From: Bimastos eiseni
Taxonomy: Eukaryota > Annelida > Clitellata > Crassiclitellata > Lumbricidae
Assembly: GCA_959347315.1 (NCBI GenBank)
Contig: OY365806.1
Location: 51,450,068 to 51,514,067 of the forward strand
Reading direction: 5' to 3'
Length of the DNA stretch: 64,000 bases
Below the pieces are notes generated by a model that saw nothing but the letters and a program-made list of their open reading frames with translations, ran no database searches and had not been told where the DNA came from. Positions within the stretch are counted from its first letter, which is position 1, and each line of letters starts with the position of its first letter. This document shows positions 42,780-55,817 of this stretch, piece by piece. Position numbers and translations under genes: made by a program.

Positions 42780-44290
42780 GTCTTACTGTAAGTAGGTACC
42801 AATGACTATGGCACAGCCCACTAGGTAACCAGCTGCTGTGTGCTGGCAGTGCTGCATGCCAAGATTACTCTTTGACACCCCGCTGTTGGCTTCTTTATTA
42901 AACTATCTACCCTCCTACGCCATTTTTACATCCAAACACAACTGTCACTTTCTCTAAGCACAGCCCATCATCGAATTCTCATCAACGGACCATATCACAA
43001 TAATATGTCTCTGTCCTCCTGCGTCTTCATCGTGTCCCTCTGCCTCTCAGTCTATGTCACTGTACGTCCTTCTCTAGCTGTCGACGCGTGTGCAGACCAG
43101 ATTGCACAGTGTGTCTGATTAATTAAAGTCAATTAGCACTGCGATTAGTTAGTAATGTACGTGGTAGCAAACCGGTTGGCTGTGAGGAAGTGACAACAGT
43201 GCGCAGCTTTGGCTGGCACCAGTATTCTGAACTAATGCAAACGAAACACTCGTACAGTCGTACGTTATTCCCATCCTTTCCGAGCCGTACACATTTGACT
43301 TTGTGCCTGCGAGTAACATGACTCTTGACCGTTGACTGTTTTGTTAATAAATCTCTATAGTCTAGTATAGTATGAATTATTATACAAAATATACTGGGGC
43401 TAAACCATACTATTGCCCTGGTACCTACCAAAGTACAGGGGCAATAATCCCGTTGCTCCTGTGGAGACGGCGCCTATGAAAGATAGGCCTACGCTCATGA
43501 GCGAGTAGGCCCCATGGTAATTGGAAGGCGTTTAGGTGACAACATGGGCGAAAGTTCATGGGCGAAAGTTCGCAGTCAAGCATTAGCCAAAAGTCATCTT
43601 AGTATTCGTAAATCGTAACCATAATCATAGGGCCTATAGGTAAATTTGTTGTCAAGTGTGCCGAAATACAGAAATACATCTGCCATAAAACAAGTCAGAT
43701 TCCGTCGGAAAAATCCATCGTTATCACTTGCCAGAATTTTAATTACTTGTTGGGTTATTAACTTGACTTAAGTAAACAGCGGGCTTCTACTAATAGGCCT
43801 ACTCTTAATTGTGCAGTTTAACATTTTGTGACTTGTAGGCCTAGAGATTATACAGGCGCACGCATTGCGTCACTCACGTATTAAACCTCGCTGTGACGCG
43901 CAAGTCCCGTTCTAGATTTGGGGATATTTTTGCCACTACGGACCTACTCGAAATAAAAGTCGGCGCCTATGCTATCTTTCTGCATCTTGGCCTCCAGTCT
44001 CTGAAATTTTACAACCGCTACTTTGTCTACGTTGTAGCCTACCAGCTCTTTGGAACGGACTCCTGAAAGACCTTTGGCAATTCGCTCATATCTTATCTCT
44101 GTACGATACGCTACCTACCAGGATTTTTATAGTAACGTCGCTTCTATTGACCGTCGTCTGTCTAATGTGCGAAGAACGGACACTTTTATACTACACTGGA
44201 CCAATTCACCCTAGCGCATATTACAATTTTAAAAACTTATAACACACACTATATACGGCTCACGTATATCGGCCTCGTTATGGATGCGGT
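42780..44290. other. No gene seen
   Basis: A short direct repeat CATGGGCGAAAGTT lies near 43550. Three TAGGCCTA words fall between 43484 and 43842. No frame with recognisable motifs. Confidence 0.45.
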
Positions 44291-44295
44291 TCTGT

Positions 44296-44640
44296 ATCGA
44301 TAGTCCGAAGGTTCGATAGTCCGAAGGTTCAATAGTCCGAAGGTTCGATAGTCCGAAGGTTCAATAGTCCGAAGGTTCGATAATCCGAAGGTTCGATAGT
44401 CCGAAGGTTCGATAATCCGAAGAAAGTTCTAGTCCGAGTTTTCTTCGGATTATCGCACCTTCGGCTTATCGAACCTTCGGACTATCGAACCCTAGGTACT
44501 CTCGAGATTACACTAATCTTCGGACTATCGAACCTTCGGACTATTGAACATTCGAACTATCGAACCCTAGGCACTCTCGAGCTTACACTAATCTTCGGAC
44601 TATCGAACCTTCGGACTATTGAACCTTCGGACTATCGAGT
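44296..44640. repeat. TTCGATAGTCCGAAGG phrase array in both orientations
   Basis: Eight or more tandem 16-bp units TTCGATAGTCCGAAGG occupy 44301-44420. After a short centre, the inverse phrase CCTTCGGACTATCGAA recurs to 44637, interrupted twice by CCCTAGGTACTCTCGAG-type spacers. The whole can fold back on itself. Confidence 0.88.
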
Positions 44641-45029
44641 GGACACCATGGAGGCGTATTTAAATAAGCCTAGGCCTATGATCGTTAGTTCATCAAAATG
44701 TCGTTGACCATGCCCTTTAAAGTCAAATGACCCCAATGACTAAATCAACATCAGAAATGACATCTACATACCGAAATTAGTAATATTAGAAGCAACCTAT
44801 TACTTGTGTAAATGCAATAAGGAACAGAAAAGTTAAATTTTCTAATATGGCCGACGGCGGCCATATTTGATTTTGCAATTGCGTCATACGTGGTGTCATG
44901 GTCGTAAAGCACCTCGGTGATTTTTCATGTATATAATAGGGACCCACTGGCTAATAACACCATTTTGTAAGCGGGGGTGCAGTAGAGGGCGACACTAAAA
45001 TTTTCAGACGCATAGGCTGTGTTATCATC

Positions 45030-45229
45030 NNNNNNNNNNNNNNNNNNNNNNNNNNNNNNNNNNNNNNNNNNNNNNNNNNNNNNNNNNNNNNNNNNNNNNN
45101 NNNNNNNNNNNNNNNNNNNNNNNNNNNNNNNNNNNNNNNNNNNNNNNNNNNNNNNNNNNNNNNNNNNNNNNNNNNNNNNNNNNNNNNNNNNNNNNNNNNN
45201 NNNNNNNNNNNNNNNNNNNNNNNNNNNNN
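45030..45229. other. Assembly gap, 200 N
   Basis: The 200 ambiguous bases join two contigs; the true distance is unknown. Confidence 0.99.
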
Positions 45230-46854
45230 CGATGAATGGGTCGAGTAAATCTGGCACAGGTCGAGTGAGCGACGAGTGGACGATTGGTGAGTTAACGGGT
45301 AGACCTACTTCAAAGATGACGCAGTCCTTACAATACACTTTCAGGCTGTTATGATCCTCCCTGTCTACGATATCGACAGATATAGAATGCACTCCTTCGA
45401 TCGCAAGGGATCGCCGAGCGACGATTGAGGTGTCAGCATACTTGTTCTGGGTAAATATATAGAGTCAACCGATGACGAGACATGGGGCTGACAATAAATC
45501 AGACGCAAATGTGGGTTCAGCCAACTTCATTAAGCGTTCTTTCTTCTTCCTGTTAGTCTTCAGAGATTTAAGGAAATTAAGGGAAGTGGAAACTTCGAGT
45601 TCGATGCATGAAAATAGAACCTAGGTGGGAAATGCTCGAGAGTTGGCAATTCACAAGACAATATCATGGTCGTTGTTGGCTAAGAAACTACATAGTCTAT
45701 ATTCCCAGCATAGTTAGTCCTGCTTTATTCCAGCCATATTTTTATCGCCGGGGCGGGTCCAAGGGGAAGGGGCAATCCGGCCTCATCCCATTTGATATTT
45801 GCGCAGGACGTTGCCCACCGTCAAGAAGTAGGCGATGAGCACTCTGCCTCACGTGATCTTTCATGAAGAAAATAAAATGACGCAATATCACATATATCAA
45901 TTAAATGGTGAAACAAAACTTGACAATTTTATTTATTATACTTCACTTGGTTTTCGATCGATGCATTCACTTTGAAACGATCATTATTTTGTCACTGGTG
46001 TTTTTCGTCGATTGGATCTTAAATTGTACAGACTGATTTCTTCATAACTGAAGTTGATCGTGTTTGTTGAAGACAGAGCTTTCAATTGCATGTTTTAGCT
46101 CCTCTACTGCGTTGCAAACACACAGTCTAGCTGTCACCAACTTATTCGTAGGATATATCAATCAATTTTGTGGCAGGTCCATTTGCCTAGTGGTACGCGC
46201 GAGCAGGATCTTTAATGTCTGTCATTTTTGTTATAAACAAACTTCAATTTGTTCTTTTGAAATAAAAATAGCTCTACCTATAGTTTGTTAATTATATCAT
46301 ATTTTCAAGCTTCTGTTCAAAACTTAAACAAGGATAAGTAATGTACATTAATAAAACAAAATTGATAAAATTAAGAGGCCAAAATCAACCTCATTTGGCA
46401 GTTAATGTTCAAAAATGCGTTGTCGACTGGAGCCTGCTCAGAAATACGTTGTCGGCTTGTGCTGCGCTCCAGACCCCAATGGGAGCATTGTAAGCGCCCC
46501 AGGTTCCTAATCGTTCCAGACTTTGTCCCAATACAACAAATCCCGTTTAAATGTGGGCTGAAACGGGGTCGTTGGCTGAAACACTGTTTGAGGGCATATA
46601 ATTTTCTGAAGCACACAAATTGGCACTTATAGCTCTTAGAAAGCGCAAATATTATTGATTTTTAGTTTAGCATCTATGGTAACGCATAAAAACTAATCTC
46701 ATCTTTAGAAAAATTATTAATAGCTAGGCCTTATGTTCCATTTTTAATGAACCTTGACATGTAAAGACACCGTTTTAGTAAAAATTTGCAACAGCATGAT
46801 TCAACTCTTGATCTTTCGTTATATCCTAAGTGCACATTTAACTGCTTCATATAT
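45230..46854. other. No gene seen
   Basis: Several 70-80-codon frames at 45608-46632 have no recognised domain. A short palindrome-like pair (AATGCGTTGTCGACTGGAGC and AATACGTTGTCGGCTTGTGC) lies near 46412-46461. Confidence 0.4.
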
Positions 46855-48126
46855 CAGGGATATGGTCTCGAGACCGGAAAACTGCGGTCTTGAACTCGGT
46901 CTTGGTCTCGAATGCAATCAATGCATCGGTCTTGGTTTTGGTGTTGGTCTCAAATGGGCAAGTCTTGGTCTTGGTCTTAAAGGAACAGTCGTGGGATTGG
47001 TCTCACTCTTAAATTAGCAGTCTTGGTCCGTAGCCGTATCAGAGCATCTTGTCAATATTTGATTTATTTCTCGGGTTTTTTGATTAATAGAGACACCGGA
47101 TGTATAGGCACTAGGCGATTGTGATCGATTTATGGCGTGCTGACCAAACTTCTGGATCTTTGTATGCACGTAACCGTTGACAGAGAAAAGAAGCATTTGC
47201 AATGGAGCCAGCCATTTCAAAATTTGCTTTCACAGATTTCAAGGCTTTTGAACAATTTAATATGTGGTCAGGCACGTGTAGACACAATTAACCTACAGTC
47301 CCGAGGTTCGTGGTACAAGCAGTTGTCAAGTACACCATTCAAACGGAACGTTAGTCTACTTATTCTAGATACATTTACCTATGTAATTAATTTATAGTGT
47401 GATATTCTCAGGCCAAGCTAGGGCTGAAACCGTAAAAGTTCAAACTGGCCTGTAAAACTGTTTTTATATATATATACATATATATATAAAATTACATGTG
47501 TACACTTTATATAGCCTAAGTATAATTCTTACTTACTTCTATATGAAATTTAAGTTGACACATCTTTACAACCTATTTGGGTACAGATGGCACCACTTGG
47601 CAGAGCTCCAGTCTCCAAGTCTACTGACCCTACGTGCACAAAAAGTCTAGTATCATAATAACCAAGGCGAGGAAGGGGGCACATTGAGTTCCCGGGGCCT
47701 ACGCACAAGCGCGGAACCAACCAACCGATACCCGTCGACAGCTGACAGTTAAATGATCGAATTGCTTTTTTCTATACGAAAGGAAGGCTTTCTCGCCTTA
47801 TTTCTCCCGAAATGTAGAACAATGCATTCGATATGTTTCCTCGACGACTATGCTTATGCAACCAAACAAGCGAACATAATTACAGGACTAACTGAAATGC
47901 CAGCGATTGAACTGAAATCGCAGATTTACTCCTTAAATATTTCTGGTCACGTTTTCCCAGAGGCTCAAAGGTTCTTATTTTTGATACTAGTGTTATACCG
48001 CACCAAGTGTGGTAAGATACGCAATTTCCTTTATAGTGCAGATTTTTGGGGCCACAGAGTAGACCTAATGGATTTACAGAGCAGAGAAAGTCAATTCTAT
48101 TCCCGCTAACCCTAAGGTGACTATTC

Positions 48127-48250
48127 CTTCTTTCGCTAGGCGGCGACTTTGGCTAAATGAGATGCAGGCATAGACCTATAACGTGATGTGCTCTCTGATG
48201 CCGTTCAGTCAAATTCGATTCCTGTAATAACTTGTTATCATCCATACTGC
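48127..48250 (-). repeat. Dispersed ~100-bp repeat, copy
   Basis: Read on the minus strand it contains ACAAGTTATTACAGGAATCG and then AATTTGACTG, similar to the plus-strand copies near 32500 and 34670. Confidence 0.6.
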
Positions 48251-48417
48251 AGTCCCATATATTAAGTATGAGGCAAGACGAGGCGAGACGAGGCGTCTTA
48301 ATTCTCAAGACGAGGCATGCCTCGTCCTGTTTCGACTTGATAATTAAGGTAATGAGCAAAAACTATTTTATTTCCTTGCCTAGCTCGAGTGGCTTTTTCG
48401 AAGCGTCTGACCTCTGA

Positions 48418-50090
48418 ATGGGTTATACTGACATTCTTCTAATTCCTGCTTCGCTTCACACTACTATCTCTTCTAGTTACCAACTCCTCCACTACTCATC
48501 CACTAGGCCTACCCTCTCCATACCATACTCGTCCTTCTACTCAGTTATCACTCCCAAATCTCTGTTGCCACTGAAACTCCATCCAAATTCTCTTCCCATC
48601 ATGCATGCAATGCGAACTTCGTCCTATCCCAACTCTTTCCTAAAGACTGCCTCAGTACCCATTCATGTAGTCAACAAATAATCAGTCTCTTCCTCTCTTC
48701 TGGCAACTACCCTATGATCTTTAAACATTCCCTCGTCTTTCCATTTTCATGAAGCAACTCTTGACAAGGAACACCTATCCAACCACCGTACACTATCTAT
48801 AATCTTTCCTTTCCATATAACTGAAAGAATTATCCTTACTCGGCTCAACGACTACCTCGGCTCAACGACTACCTCCCTTCCAACTCACTACTCAACCTGC
48901 AACAATCTGGTTTCAGTAACACCACTACACAAGAACCCTGCAAACTTGCTTCTCCCATCAGTCACCGACAAATCTTCTGACTGACTCTGTCTCCTTGACA
49001 TCTCCGCAGCATTCGATACCATTAATCACAGCTAGATGAACTATCGTCTTGGTTTTACGTCACTGGCGCTGCTTTACGCTGGTTCCAATTAAACTTATCT
49101 TCCAGATCCTTCTCTGTTAAGACTCCAAGTTCGCAACTCATCCCGATCATATGCGGTGATCCTCAACACACCATCATGAATTCACTTCTTCTCATCCTGT
49201 ATACGCTCGAATAAGATCTCCCTCTGGGTACCACCTTCCAAGCCTAGATAGGTCTAAAGGAGGAGGTGACGCTAATGATCTTTGTTATCACACAGTGTCG
49301 TTAAACTGAGACTACTTCTACCACCTATGCACAGATTGTAACACCAACTCTACATAGGACTACATCCTTGACCCCAAGCCCTTCCAACTTCCGACGCTCA
49401 GTTACTCAATGGGGTAAACCTATATATCTCAATGGATGTCGTCCAACCTCCTCTGCCTCAACCCTTCCAAAACTCATCATGGTACATCATCATGAGTCTT
49501 CCTGACAAAAATTATGAAAGTTTCTTACCTTTGAATACATATATCCGCTAACTCTTCATCCATTCCCTTTACCTCTGGTCGAAACATTGGCGTAACCAAT
49601 TGATCCTCGTCTCTCCTTCTCTGACCACATCTCTAAACTCTCGAGCTCCTGCTTCATGCACATCTGTGATCTCCGTCCAATCATCTAAGGTTGTCCGACT
49701 GAGCCATACCCACCACTGCACCACATGTCCTATATTCCTCATTTTTTCGGCTCCTACACCATCATTGCCTAGTACCCACCATCATCTGTCTGGGGCTCCT
49801 AGCTCTATCCATCACCCTCGGACTTTTATTCTAAACTTGTCTCACCTTTTCAAGAACTCTTACCCAGACTCACTTGGTCGTCCACCTTCCAATCCTCTAC
49901 CAAAACGACATCCGCCATAACAGTTCCTTCTCAGGCCCTCTAGAACCTAGGCTTTGACCTCCACCAGAATTCCTTTTGGACAACTCATTTGCTTGTATGC
50001 AGCGCTCGTGAATAAGCTGGTGACCTGCGCTCGGCTGCAAAATGGCGATATAGAAATTTAGAGATCACGATTTCGATTATGATTACGTGC
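48418..50090 (+). pseudogene. CR1/L2-like LINE remnant with 3' end
   Basis: Stops and frameshifts break a reverse transcriptase in which LNDYLPSNSLLNLQQSGF, SAAFDTINHS-like sequence, a G-D-x-Q-x-x-x-x-x-S-L-L motif area and LSFSDHISKLSSSCFMHI can be picked out in order. The last part, KNSYPDSLGRPPSNP then the 3' end at 49990-50090, recurs at 56075-56350 on the minus strand. Confidence 0.75.
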
Positions 50091-51739
50091 ATGTTTCTAC
50101 AGAATGAGATATTGTCCGGGTGGTAAATAGGAGCTTTCTGGAGTTAGCCTACATAGGCCTACGTCTGTTTCCTAAACCGTGTTGTGGTATACTGCGGCGT
50201 AGCCCACGTACGTTTTATTGACAGCTACCTTTTTGGTCCGTTATCGAGCTGGGCGCGCTCTTGAGTAGGCCAAGTTGCCTTAAAAGAGCGGTAAATAAAT
50301 TCTTAATAAAAAAATACTAAGGTTTGTCATTCTGAAATTAAATGTATTGCCCATAATATTATTATCATGGACTTTATTCTGTGCAAATGACTTTATTGCA
50401 TTTGTTTATGGGTTGTTAACTTATTACCAGGCCCTGTAGGTTTACGCGCAAAATTCACTTCAAATTAAACCCTGAAATTGATATCAAGAATTCGCCATTG
50501 CTTCTCTGCATAATATCATAGCCATAAATTGTGGAATCTCTAAAATAGCCAACCATTAACGCCCTCTAAAAAGTGGCAGATTGGCCTAACCCTCTTCTTT
50601 GTCGCCATCTCTAAGATTCGGGCTGATTTTGGATTTACGTGATTTCATTTATGTGAACCTTGTACATTTGGAATCGTTTTTCGTAAAAGAGTCAGTATTG
50701 AACACCACACCAAAAACCAAGACCGAGTGGTCCGAGACCAAGACCAAGAGCGATGGTCCGAGACCAAGACCGATAGGCCTACTCTTTTTTAAATCAATTA
50801 AATGCTAAGACGCCAAAACGGAATAACACGCTTAAAATATTAATTTTATTGCTGAAGAATACTAATCTTAATAATGGTCCAGAAAACAGTTTTACCGGCC
50901 ACTCTGAACTTTTGCGGGTTCAGTCCTTGGCTTCGGCCTGAGAATATCACACTATACAGTGTAAATTACTTACAGTATACGATAGGTAAATACTTTAAGA
51001 CATCTGAACAAGTAGATTAGCGTTCCGTTTGAATGGTTATTTGTACCACGTGCGGACCTCGGAATTGTAGGTTGACAGTTTCTACACGTGGCCGACCACA
51101 TAATTATTAGATTGTTCCAAATATGAGAAATTTGTGAAAGCAAATTTTGAAATGGCTGGCTCCGTGCAACTTGTAAGTGCATTTTTTCTGCCCATAGTAA
51201 CATGTATTTAAAGATGGCCAGCACGCCATAAACCGATAACAATCGCGTAGGGCCTAAACATTCGATGTCTCTAATTATCTAAAATAAGCGACAAATATCG
51301 AAAAAAAGCTCTACTATGGCAAATGACCAATAACGCTAATTTAAGAAGGAGACCAATCCCAAGACCGTTCCTTGAAGACCAAGACCGACGCATTCGAGAC
51401 CAAGATCGAGACTAAGACCGATGCATTAAAGACCAAGACCGCAGTTTTCCCTTCTCGAGACCAAGACCACGATCTCGAGACCACATCCCTGAAAACAGTG
51501 AACTTTTCATCATCAAAATAACAACTTTACTTTGACCTTTGCATCACTCAGCTTTGGCTCATAGTGGACACTAATCTGTCACTAATCTGTGTCTCGGTGC
51601 TCGGATTAAAAATTGACCACTTTATATTATATAATGCGTGTATTAGTAATAAGTGCTCACGAAATATATAAATACTATTGGAAGAAAGGGCTGTAGGGCC
51701 TACCAAAATTACGACAAATGCTAAACCTGTAGCTATCAA

Positions 51740-52250
51740 ATTGCCCTCCAGCCGCGTGTAGGGTGCAATCGTCCCTTTGTCTTATTTTTCTGTTGATGAC
51801 GTGTTATGTCGTCTGCGCTTGACTTGACGTCATAATTCGGTGCGGAATTAGGCTCCGTCCGGACGGATGTCAGTTGTCTTTGGTCACCGCCAGAGTGCGC
51901 TAATCCAACGCCTCGACGACGAGTAATCAAGTCAGCTGCAGCGCCCGCTTTACGAGTGTCATATCGACTGAGTTCGCACCGTTTGTCTGTCGACTCGACG
52001 AGATCACCGGATGGCGGAAGTGATCTCGGCCAGCTCGAAAACCTCTCGTCTGTTTCCTAGCGGCACTCTACACGTGCCAGAACCCCGATAGGCGGCCACA
52101 ACTTAGCCGAATCTGCGTCTTATTTCACTGTGAGTGCCTTCGGCGCCGGAAATTCGGCGACGACGAAAAATTCTCCGTTATGAATCGTAAAGATGAAAGG
52201 AGACGACAAACGGAGAATGACGATTGGTCGTGAATGAATTAGGGCGAAAC
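51740..52250. promoter_or_regulatory. CpG-rich stretch, possible promoter or first exon
   Basis: This stretch has many CG dinucleotides in an otherwise AT-rich setting and no recognised repeat. A short frame on the plus strand starts at an ATG in a GATCACCGGATGG context near 52011 (MAEVISASSKTSRLFPSG and on) and closes after 26 codons. A gtgagt lies downstream at about 52130. This could be the 5' end of a gene running either way, but no second exon was matched to it. Confidence 0.3.
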
Positions 52251-52668
52251 AGTAACTAGCGATCGAGTCACCCAGGGCTATGCATACACAATGTCAACTA
52301 TATCGGCACATACACATAACCCTCGAATGACGACATGTGAATATGATGTGCATATGGGTCTATAAATATTAATACAGATGGACTGTGTGAAAAACTGACT
52401 ACTGTGTGTAATGAGCGGCAAATCTCGTTAGTCTCCTCGCTTCGTTTTCATGAATATGCTTGGGAACGAAATCTGCATAACATACAGTTACACATGCATG
52501 TTTTCCATCGATTTCTAGGCTATATACACATGTATAGACCCTATATTATTATAATTTATTATACTGCCGATCTAATATTAGGCTAGGTATGCGCAATCAT
52601 TACAAGTAAACACACGTTTGCACGTGTAAGATGGACGTCCATTACCTCATAATACATAATATAGTTAC

Positions 52669-52768
52669 GGTTAATATATATTTATATATTATATAAAATT
52701 CTATATATACAAAATTATATACATTATATAAACTTGTATATATATATAATTTTATATAATATATAAAT
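52669..52768. repeat. TA-rich tract
   Basis: TATATA and ATAATTTTATATA words extend to the edge of the nested insertion. TACGGTTAAT at about 52663 recurs at 55703 just beyond its far end. Confidence 0.8.
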
Positions 52769-52830
52769 ATCTAGGCGGCTAGGCCTGCTCTCAGGCAGAA
52801 AATGAAGCTATTCACTATAACGAAGCTATT

Positions 52831-55632
52831 CAGTGGCGTAGCGAGGGAGGGGCGAAGGGGCGAACCGCCCCTGACGGCACTTGTCCTAGGGGCGGCATTT
52901 TGGTAAAAAAATAAATAAAAAAATTATTGTTGTATAAGTTGCATTCTTCAAGAATCTTGTTGCTCTAGTCTAAACCTGGCACAATGCTTTTGGCTTTTTC
53001 TCGACATAAAACTAACGATATACCGAAATATCAACGATATGTTCGAATGGCGCCTAGTGTTTAGACATCAGAGCAGTCCTCAGGTAATTTGGCGCCCTGG
53101 GCATACATCTTTATAAGAGCGCCAAACCCTCGTTGCATTAACAGTTAGATGTGAGAAATATGGGGTCAGGTACACACTACACGGGGCACATAATATTTTT
53201 TCAAAATATGTAGACGATTCTGACATAGTAACATTAATAGAGAAAGAGCGGGAGATTCAATGAGGGATTTGGAGATTGAATATCGCTGTTGGAATTAGCC
53301 TAAAACTAGTTTTTAATAACTAATTTATGAATTTCTTTTTGTATCATCATAAAATGTTATTCCTGAAAACATAATCGTATTATCCCTAAATTTCGGCGCC
53401 CCTTCCTATGAGTAGGGATTCGTGGTTTATGGGATTATGCGATTTCGCAAATTTTCGCATAAACTGCCTGTTTTCGCATAAATTCGTAAATGATGAGTTT
53501 TCAAAAATTATTGAATAAAGTTCGGAAATTTCGATCAATATCAACTATAATGGGCTTGTCCAGGCTATTATTAGCCTATTGAGTTTTTAGTTTACCGACC
53601 AAATTACGACGTAATTGTTGATGACTAGGACCCATGGTTTGGGTGTGTGCATGTCGACCCATCGCATTAGCTTGTCGACCCATCGCATATTACGACCATG
53701 CGATTTTTCGAAATATTTTCGCATAATCCGCGGGGCCTACCTATGAGGCTATGTCGCCTATGCCAGGCGCAAAAGAGAACTTAAACCAATACAAATAAAT
53801 TGAAGGCTAATTACAATGACGTAGGCCTATAATGCAATACACCATCCGATCTAACTGCTCTAAGACACATTTTAGACAAGGGACTTTGCGTAGGTTACCA
53901 GAACTTATCACCATAGACTTTAGATAATTTTGTATGCATCGTATTTAGGTGGGACTGCGCACAAAAGTATGAACCATTTATAAAATGTTGCACACACAAA
54001 ATTCCTTGCGCACACAACTCCAAAATTTAGACGGAACATTGCGTGCATACAGACTACAGTTTAGTAGTTTAGTAGGAATGAAAATATGAAACCGTATCCG
54101 TAATCTGTATGATAAGTTACCAGTTACTAGTCCTTTCTAATTACTATACTTTCTATAGTCCCATCATGACTAAATGATATTAAATGATTGTGTCGTCGAA
54201 GCATGTGTCCACTTCAGAGCAAAAAAAGTTAGAAGAATGGCAATATCAAATTTCAGTTGCAATTAATGTAATAATCATAATGTAAATTATTGAAACACTC
54301 AAAACAGGCGTCTTGTGCCTATCTCCCCCTTGTGCATATCCGCAGTGCTTAAAGTGTAAAAAAAGAGTGCCTGTACGTTAGGGGAGCCGTCCATAAATGA
54401 CGTCACGCAATTTTGGACTATTTTTGCCCCTCTCCCATCGTCGCACGTCGTCATAACTGCCATGACCCCCAAATCAAACCAGATGTCCAGAATGACTATA
54501 AAATATTTAAAAGTATAATAGTATACGAAGAAAACGAAGAAAAATTAAGTAGCCTATAATGATTACAATTTTATGCATTCCATACGAAAAAAGACTATCA
54601 GAATCATAATTAGTATTGTTTAATTGTGGTAACAACTACTGCTAATTAAGTGGAACTTGTTTAAATGAGTGTAAGTTTTTAATAAAAGTATGTATTTTTA
54701 TGTGATGATGTGACGTCACATTTGGTCGACCCCTCTCGCCTTGTCACACATCGTCACAAATTTGTGATCCCCTCCGTTAGGCGCGTGACGTCATTTATGG
54801 ACGACCCCTAGTGCCAAAAACTTAGGAACTAAAGATTACAAAGACAGAGAACCAACATATTAAGTCGACGACAAATGGTTCGTGCACTATGGTCCACTGT
54901 GTTCGTTAAAATAGAAGTTGGATTGGTGATATTAATGATGCTGGAATAGAAGTTGGATGGGTGAACGAAATTCTTCCAAAACAGATGCTACTTAGATAAA
55001 CATAAGGCCTACTGAAGTAAAAGTTGGATCATTGAAAAGAATATTTGCTTAAATAGAAGTTGAATTGACAAAAATGGTTCTTGCTGAACCAGAAGCTGGG
55101 TTTGCAGACATTAATTATTATTATCAATCCAACTTCTATTTAATCAAATACAATGGGCGAATAATAGAATTTTTTATCATTCGCTAGGCTTTTTGTCAAT
55201 CAACCATTAGTTAGTCGTCAATTATTTGTTGGCGAAATATTTGTTGTGAAATTGTCGACAAGGGGCCAGTGGCGCCGACATGGTTTTGAAAGTTTGGAAA
55301 ACAATGATCTAGTTTGCAAACGCGAGAAGCGCGAAATTTTTTCCCTCCTCTTTTCCCTCCTCTTTTTCCTGTTGATAATAACGTACGTATAGAGAGGAAT
55401 TGCTCTGCTGCATGGACGCTCATGGACAGCGTCCAGGCTCTGCTGGCCAAATAAGTGGCAGAACGGCGTTCAGCCTCGAAAATAAGTGCCTGGACGCCGT
55501 CCATGACCGTCCAGGTACACTTTAAGCCCTGCATATCCGGGATATGCACAAGAATAAAGAGATGGAAAAAATAGACATAGGCGGCATTTTGTACCTTCGC
55601 CCCAGGCGGCACTTTCTCTCGCTACGCCACTG
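52831..55632. mobile_element. hAT-type non-autonomous element, 2802 bp
   Basis: A perfect 8-bp duplication AAGCTATT flanks it (52823-52830 and 55633-55640). The ends CAGTGGCGTAGCGAG are perfect 15-bp inverted repeats, with GGCGAAGG and GGCGGCATTTTG further in on both sides. No transposase was recognised. Another element (54381-54808) is inserted within it. Confidence 0.94.
54381..54808. mobile_element. TA-flanked non-autonomous DNA element, 428 bp
   Basis: The ends GGGGAGCCGTCCATAAATGA and, reversed, GGGGTCGTCCATAAATGACG continue as TGACGTCACGC on both sides, long inverted repeats. The flanks are TTA and TAG, so a TA or imperfect TWA duplication. It looks related in end design to 12600-13095 and 62261-63590. 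Confidence 0.82.
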
Positions 55633-55817
55633 AAGCTATTGACTATATTATAGTGAATAGCTTCATTTTCTGCTTGAGAGCAGCAGACCTAGCCGCCTAG
55701 ATACGGTTAATTTATTAAACAGCAAAATAAGTTACAAAGTTTTCGAGCTACAAAACGTGTAGTTCGAAAAGGATCGATACGTACAGGATAACCAACAAGC
55801 TGCAAACTGGTGCCAAT

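Larger units (their letters stand above)
46855..51491. mobile_element. 4.6-kb element bounded by ~620-bp inverted arms
   Basis: The left arm (46855-47475) begins CAGGGATATGGTCTCGAGA. The right arm (about 50870-51491) is its reverse complement with divergence, ending with CAGGGATGTGGTCTCGAGA read inward. Subterminal zones are dense in TTGGTCTTGGTCT words. Matching inner landmarks include GGAGCCAGCCATTTCAAAAT and its inverse near 51145-51165. No target duplication was found, so two opposed single-element copies remain possible. A dead LINE lies between the arms. Confidence 0.72.
52769..55702. mobile_element. Palindromic MITE split by a hAT insertion
   Basis: The left arm ATCTAGGCGGCTAGGC through AAAATGAAGCTATTCACTATA (52769-52818) is the reverse complement of 55651-55702 apart from a three-base indel. 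With the inserted hAT removed, the two arms are adjacent and form one small palindromic element of about 125 bp. Confidence 0.8.

Noticed and set aside
46847..51499. 8-bp target duplication for the 4.6-kb inverted structure
   Set aside because: The flanks TCATATAT and AAAACAGT do not match, so transposition as a single hAT unit is not supported.
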